Positions 61,400 through 64,000 of a stretch of DNA of 64,000 nt are shown here, piece after piece. Origin of the DNA: Rhizobium sp. NLR16a. GTDB lineage: Bacteria > Pseudomonadota > Alphaproteobacteria > Rhizobiales > Rhizobiaceae. How positions within the stretch are numbered: position 1 is the stretch's first letter; each line of letters starts with the position of its first letter. The notes under the pieces were generated by a model, which had not been told where the DNA came from, did not search any database, and was given only the letters and a program-made list of their open reading frames with translations. The position numbers and the translations under genes are program-made. The stretch lies in the NCBI RefSeq assembly GCF_017948245.1, contig NZ_CP072865.1:124001-188000 (forward strand), read 5' to 3'.

Positions 61400-62464
61400 A
61401 TGAGGAGTATTTTCATTTTGCTGCTGGCGTTCTGGCCGGGTTGCGTCCTGGCCGACCAAGCGTTCTATCCGGCGAAGTCGGGCGATGTCGCCGCACCGGT
61501 GCTGACGGTCTATTCTTCGCTCGACGAGCCCTTGGCACAGCCGATAATCCGGGGGTTCCAGGAGGCCAATCCTGATGTCGCAGTCAGATATGAGGACATG
61601 CTGACCGGTGAAATCTACGACCGGATCGTCAGGGAAACGGATGCCGGCGGCAAAACGGCGGATTTTGCCTTTTCCTCGGCGATGGACTTGCAGGTCAAGC
61701 TTTCCAACGACGGCTATGCGCAGGTCAGCAATCTCCCGATGAGTGCTGCCTGGCCGAAATGGGCGAATTGGCGCAATACCGCCTATGCGCTGACCTTCGA
61801 GCCGGCGGTGTTCGTCTATCACAAACCGAGCTTCGCGCACGAGCCGGTGCCGAGCTCGCGGGCCGAACTCGTCGACTATCTGAAGCGCAAGGGCAATGTG
61901 GTCTATGGCCGGATCAGCACTTACGATATCGAGCGCTCCGGTGTCGGCTTTCTCTTCATGGCGCGCGACCAGGAGCAATTCGGCGACATCTGGTCGGTGA
62001 TCGGCGCGATGGGCGCGGCCGGCGTCAAACTTTACTCGACGAGCTCGGCAATTCTCGAACGCGTGGCCGACGGGCGTTTCGTGCTCGGCTATAATATTCT
62101 CGGCTCCTACGCCGCTGACTGGGCTTCGCGGCACCCCGATGTCGGCATCGTGCTGCCGAAGGACTACACGGTGGTGATGTCGCGCATCGGACTGGTGCCG
62201 CAGGCTGCGGCCGAGCCGGAACTCGGGCGCCGCTATCTTGCCTTTTTCATGTCGAAGGTGGGCCAGACGATCATGGCGCGCGAGCTGCAGATCCCGGCCG
62301 TCAGCCCGGAGGTGGCGGGGGAAAACACTGCCAATACCTTGCAGGAACTGCTCGGCGCCCAACTTCGGCCGGTGCCGGTCAGTCCCGGGCTGATGGTCTA
62401 TCTCGACCAGGTAAAGCGTGCGCGGCTGATCGCGCACTGGAACGAGGTTCTGCGGGCGCAGTGA
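61400..62464 (+). CDS. Orphan periplasmic solute-binding protein (FbpA/AfuA-PgtC-like)
   Basis: A 354-residue protein with a signal peptide (MRSIFILLLAFWPGCVLA). The mature part matches the Fe/thiamine/phosphoglycerate cluster of binding proteins: LTVYSSLDEPLAQPIIRGFQEANPDVAV at the start, then TADFAFSSAMDLQVKL. No ABC permease or ATPase gene is near. Binding proteins of this type next to two-component genes can act as periplasmic sensors (PgtC in the phosphoglycerate system is the known case), which fits the tct-like kinase nearby. The ribosome site of ATG 61400 is weak; ATG 61379 is an alternative. Confidence 0.8.
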   Translation: MRSIFILLLAFWPGCVLADQAFYPAKSGDVAAPVLTVYSSLDEPLAQPIIRGFQEANPDVAVRYEDMLTGEIYDRIVRETDAGGKTADFAFSSAMDLQVKLSNDGYAQVSNLPMSAAWPKWANWRNTAYALTFEPAVFVYHKPSFAHEPVPSSRAELVDYLKRKGNVVYGRISTYDIERSGVGFLFMARDQEQFGDIWSVIGAMGAAGVKLYSTSSAILERVADGRFVLGYNILGSYAADWASRHPDVGIVLPKDYTVVMSRIGLVPQAAAEPELGRRYLAFFMSKVGQTIMARELQIPAVSPEVAGENTANTLQELLGAQLRPVPVSPGLMVYLDQVKRARLIAHWNEVLRAQ

Positions 62465-62570
62465 AGAAGGCCAGCCTTTGGCCGGTTCATGACCTCGATA
62501 CCTGCTACACCTCGGCGGGCTGCTAGCCCAATTACGGCAAAAAAGCGGCTTCTCCTTCTGGATATCTTGC

Positions 62571-62592
62571 CGATGTCAGCTAGATGACAGGT
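62571..62592. promoter_or_regulatory. Short palindrome upstream of tctC, possible regulator site
   Basis: TGTCA (62574-62578) and TGACA (62585-62589) are inverted arms with six bases between, 167 bases before the tctC start, in an intergenic region of 291 bases. It could be a binding site for the TctD-like regulator, but the arms are short and OmpR-type regulators usually prefer direct repeats. Confidence 0.25.
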
Positions 62593-62755
62593 TGTTGTGG
62601 TGGCTTTGGCTACTTCTTCTCCGTGGAGGCGGAGAATTGAAGCCTTGGGAGGCATTCCGCTCGTCATTCAGGACAACTGCGTCCATTGGCCGGCCCCCTC
62701 CCGATTCATTCGAGAATAACAGGCGGTTCGCTCAGCCGCCCACGGAGGACACATC

Positions 62756-63700
62756 GTGAAGCATACGTTCATCGCAACCATTCTCGCAGCCGCCATCGCG
62801 CTGCCGGCCTATGCGGCCGACTACACCATCATCGCGCCGGCCGCTCCCGGCGGCGGCTGGGACCAGACGGCCCGTTCGCTGCAGGCTGCGCTGCAGCAGG
62901 AGAAGATCGCCGGCAACGTGCAGGTCCAGAACGTTCCCGGCGCCGGCGGCACCATCGGCCTTGCACAGTTCAGCAGCCAGGCCGCCGGCAATCCGAATTC
63001 GCTGATCGTCGGCGGCTACGTCATGGTCGGCGCCATCCTCACCAACAAGTCGCCTGTGACGCTGAAGGACGTGACGCCGATTGCCCGTCTGACCGGCGAA
63101 TATGAAGCCGTCGTCGTTCCTGCCTCGTCCGATATCAAGACGATGGCCGATCTGGTCGCGGCGCTGAAGAAGGATCCGGGTTCGGTTTCCTGGGGCGGCG
63201 GCTCGGCCGGCGGCACCGATCACATCACCGCAGGCCTGATCGCCAAGGCTTCCGGCGTCGACCCGACGAAGATCAACTATGTCGCCTTCTCCGGCGGCGG
63301 TGAAGCGCTCGCAGCCATTCTCGGCAACCAGGTCACAGCGGGCATTTCGAGCTACAGCGAGTTCGAATCGCAGGTGAAAGCAGGCATGCTCCGTCTCCTC
63401 GCCGTCTCCAGCGACAAGCGTATCGACGGCGTCGATGCCCCGACGCTGAAGGAAGCCGGTACCGACGTCAGCATCCAGAACTGGCGCATGGTCGCCGCAG
63501 CCCCTGGCCTGTCGGACGACGAGGTCGCCAAGATCACCGCCGACTTCGAGAAGCTGCACGGCTCTGCCACCTGGCAGGAAACGCTGAAGACCAAGGGCTG
63601 GGCCGACACCTATCTGTCCGGGGATGCCTTCAAGGCGCAGCTCGAAAAGGACGTCTCCGCCACCGAGGGCATTCTCAAAGAGATCGGACTTGTTCAATGA
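62756..63700 (+). CDS. tctC: Tripartite tricarboxylate transporter binding protein
   Basis: A 314-residue periplasmic binding protein of the TctC (Bug) family. The signal peptide is [20 protein letters not shown]. The mature part has [21 protein letters not shown] (ligand loop), [14 protein letters not shown] and [16 protein letters not shown] as conserved ligand contacts. It begins with GTG after a GGAGGA site at good spacing. The ligand is probably citrate or a related tricarboxylate, but Bug proteins are diverse. It overlaps tctB by four bases. Confidence 0.92.
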   Translation: MKHTFIATILAAAIALPAYAADYTIIAPAAPGGGWDQTARSLQAALQQEKIAGNVQVQNVPGAGGTIGLAQFSSQAAGNPNSLIVGGYVMVGAILTNKSPVTLKDVTPIARLTGEYEAVVVPASSDIKTMADLVAALKKDPGSVSWGGGSAGGTDHITAGLIAKASGVDPTKINYVAFSGGGEALAAILGNQVTAGISSYSEFESQVKAGMLRLLAVSSDKRIDGVDAPTLKEAGTDVSIQNWRMVAAAPGLSDDEVAKITADFEKLHGSATWQETLKTKGWADTYLSGDAFKAQLEKDVSATEGILKEIGLVQ

Positions 63701-64000
63701 GCGAGGATAAGACCTCCTCGGCAACCGAGCGCCGCCCTGATCGGGCGGCGTTCATCATTGCCGTTTTCCTCTTCGCCATCGCGGGTGTGATGGCCTGGGA
63801 TGCAACGCATCTGAAGGCGATCGCACAGTATGCCCGCATCGGTCCGGCAACGGTTCCGGAGGTAGTGGCGTTCGGGCTTTTCTGTCTTGGCGTCTGGACA
63901 GTCGCCGAAGCCTGGCGCGGCGAGTTCCCGGAACGAGACAAGCAAGAAGTGGCGCCCGTGATCTGGATCGTCGCCGGTCTTGTCTGCCAGATGCTGCTTC
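63697..64000 (+). CDS. tctB: Tripartite tricarboxylate transporter small permease TctB, partial
   Basis: The first 101 residues of a small membrane protein, cut by the window edge. Hydrophobic segments at about residues 18-35 and 50-68, and a third beginning near residue 88, fit the four-helix TctB family. The ATG overlaps the tctC stop (ATGA). TctA, the large permease, is expected outside the window to the right. Confidence 0.85.
   Translation, partial: MSEDKTSSATERRPDRAAFIIAVFLFAIAGVMAWDATHLKAIAQYARIGPATVPEVVAFGLFCLGVWTVAEAWRGEFPERDKQEVAPVIWIVAGLVCQMLL

Overview
The window is high-GC alphaproteobacterial chromosome, most likely Rhizobium of the R. etli / R. leguminosarum group. This rests on the glgPBCA-pgm-glgX glycogen operon, the soxBDAG sarcosine oxidase operon, a three-subunit proton-translocating transhydrogenase (pntAA-pntAB-pntB), a small aa3-type oxidase subunit IV gene, several class III cyclases, and dispersed palindromic intergenic repeats of the rhizobial mosaic type. 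It looks like ordinary core or conserved-accessory chromosome. I see no phage, insertion sequence, CRISPR array, tRNA or rRNA. Species assignment is inference.

Layout. 0.2-4.6 kb: serine hydrolase, membrane diguanylate cyclase, NAGPA-like protein, cysE. 4.9-8.5 kb: a CobW-family metallochaperone gene with a putative Zur operator, overlapping a WD40 gene; then a creatininase-family gene divergent from a MarR regulator. 8.6-15 kb: LacI regulator with a 2-hydroxyacid dehydrogenase, a PuuD-like amidotransferase, and a TRAP transporter whose dctP faces dctQM across a terminator. 15.3-25.8 kb: a phosphodiesterase with a degenerate GGDEF and intact EAL domain, a FeeM-like acyltransferase, oxidase subunit IV, the pnt operon, a DUF992 protein, an HWE kinase and a TPR lipoprotein. 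25.9-31.4 kb: rpsU, two divergent class III cyclases (one with a periplasmic CxxCH haem motif, one with CHASE2) and a FecR-domain protein. 31.7-37.6 kb: soxBDAG and a MaoC-like protein. 37.6-48.7 kb: the glycogen operon. 48.9-57 kb: a TadG-like protein, then a three-gene cluster of DUF2126-transglutaminase, permuted ATP-grasp/alpha-E protein and a second transglutaminase. 57-64 kb: tctE/tctD-like two-component genes, a TPR-cyclase, an orphan periplasmic binding protein, tctC and the start of tctB.

How it fits together. The glycogen operon holds synthesis (Pgm, GlgC, GlgA, GlgB) and breakdown (GlgP, GlgX) in one transcription unit. SoxBDAG oxidises sarcosine to glycine and passes the methyl group to folate. 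PntAA/AB/B couples the proton gradient to NADPH formation. The TctDE-like pair probably controls the tripartite tricarboxylate transporter that runs off the right edge. Two c-di-GMP enzymes and three cyclases make the window rich in nucleotide signalling.

The most interesting loci are the ATP-grasp/transglutaminase cluster (a probable but biochemically unassigned peptide-modifying system), the haem-motif cyclase opposite the CHASE2 cyclase and FecR protein, and the CobW-WD40 pair behind a Zur-like site. Starts were chosen from ribosome binding sites, signal peptides and family N termini. Family assignments were made by reading the protein sequences, without database searches.
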